Source: JBGPIK01 sp041484845
GTDB taxonomy: Bacteria > Desulfobacterota > Binatia > UBA9968
Length of the DNA stretch: 5,626 bases
NCBI GenBank assembly: GCA_041484845.1
Contig: JBGPIK010000435.1
Location: forward strand, 1 to 5,626
Reading direction: 5' to 3'
Shown here one piece after another: positions 5,550 to 5,626 of the stretch. Each line of letters starts with the position of its first letter. The stretch's first letter is position 1. Position numbers and translations under genes: made by a program. A model generated the notes under the pieces. That model had not been told where the DNA came from, made no database searches, and saw only the letters and a list, made by a program, of their open reading frames with translations.

Positions 5550-5572
5550 CCCTTCGCTAACGCTCAGGGTGA
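5550..5572. repeat. CCCTTCG...CTCAGGGT element, copy 2
   Basis: This element shares CCCTTCG, then ACGCTCAGGGT in place of TACTCAGGGT, with the copy at 5490-5510. With the preceding A (5549) the ends ACCCT/AGGGT pair and the centre is TAAC. After it, 5573-5626 holds nothing recognisable. Confidence 0.5.
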
Positions 5573-5626
5573 CTCACTGATCGTGGGAGTAAAGCGAAAG
5601 GGTGTCGTCACGTTTCTAGCGACAAG

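Noticed and set aside
5161..5572. CRISPR array
   Set aside because: The repeats are diverged, of different types and unevenly spaced, without unique spacers of constant length.
1..5626. tRNA or rRNA genes
   Set aside because: No cloverleaf with the conserved T-loop GGTTCGAATCC-type sequence and no rRNA segments were seen.

Overview
The window (5626 bases, base composition near 50% G+C by eye) looks like the chromosome of a free-living Gram-negative-type bacterium. The mix of a short TadE-TadE-TadG/VWA operon, a lasso-type RiPP locus with a stand-alone NTP_transf_5 nucleotidyltransferase, and repeat-rich intergenic DNA reads most like Acidobacteriota or a similar soil lineage. That placement is an inference from gene style, not from a marker gene.

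Left part (1-1759, + strand): the right end of a RiPP locus related to lasso peptides. The window opens inside the last 40 codons of a lasso maturation protease (B2/McjB-like) that keep the catalytic-type GHAW...D motif. Next is a 386-residue nucleotidyltransferase-like protein (NTP_transf_5 type), a common companion of lasso clusters. After a 262-base gap containing two mutually exclusive 10-bp stems comes a 46-codon gene (1619-1759) with a strong ribosome binding site. Its product carries the lasso leader signature YxxPxL...T with exact spacing, but only 7-8 residues follow the signature, with no Asp or Glu to close a lasso ring. It is the most interesting object here: a degenerate precursor, a frameshifted one, or the substrate of a non-lasso modification.

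Middle (1760-2028): a convergent intergenic region with a weak + strand terminator candidate and a perfect 15-bp hairpin (1964-1997) beyond the end of the pilus operon.

Right-centre (2029-4819, - strand): three genes in one tight operon read leftward: two TadE-like pseudopilins, each with a G|QxxxE prepilin-type N-terminus, then a TadG-like protein with an N-terminal membrane anchor and a VWA domain with an intact MIDAS motif. Together they would supply minor pilin or tip/anchor components of a Flp/Tad pilus. The secretion ATPase, platform, secretin and prepilin peptidase genes are not in the window.

Right end (4820-5626): about 800 bases with no convincing gene. It holds a cluster of intergenic repeats and stem-loops: a diverged direct repeat at 5161-5223 and 5371-5425, a GGATTCCCG/CGGGAAT hairpin, and two CCCTTCG...CTCAGGGT elements.
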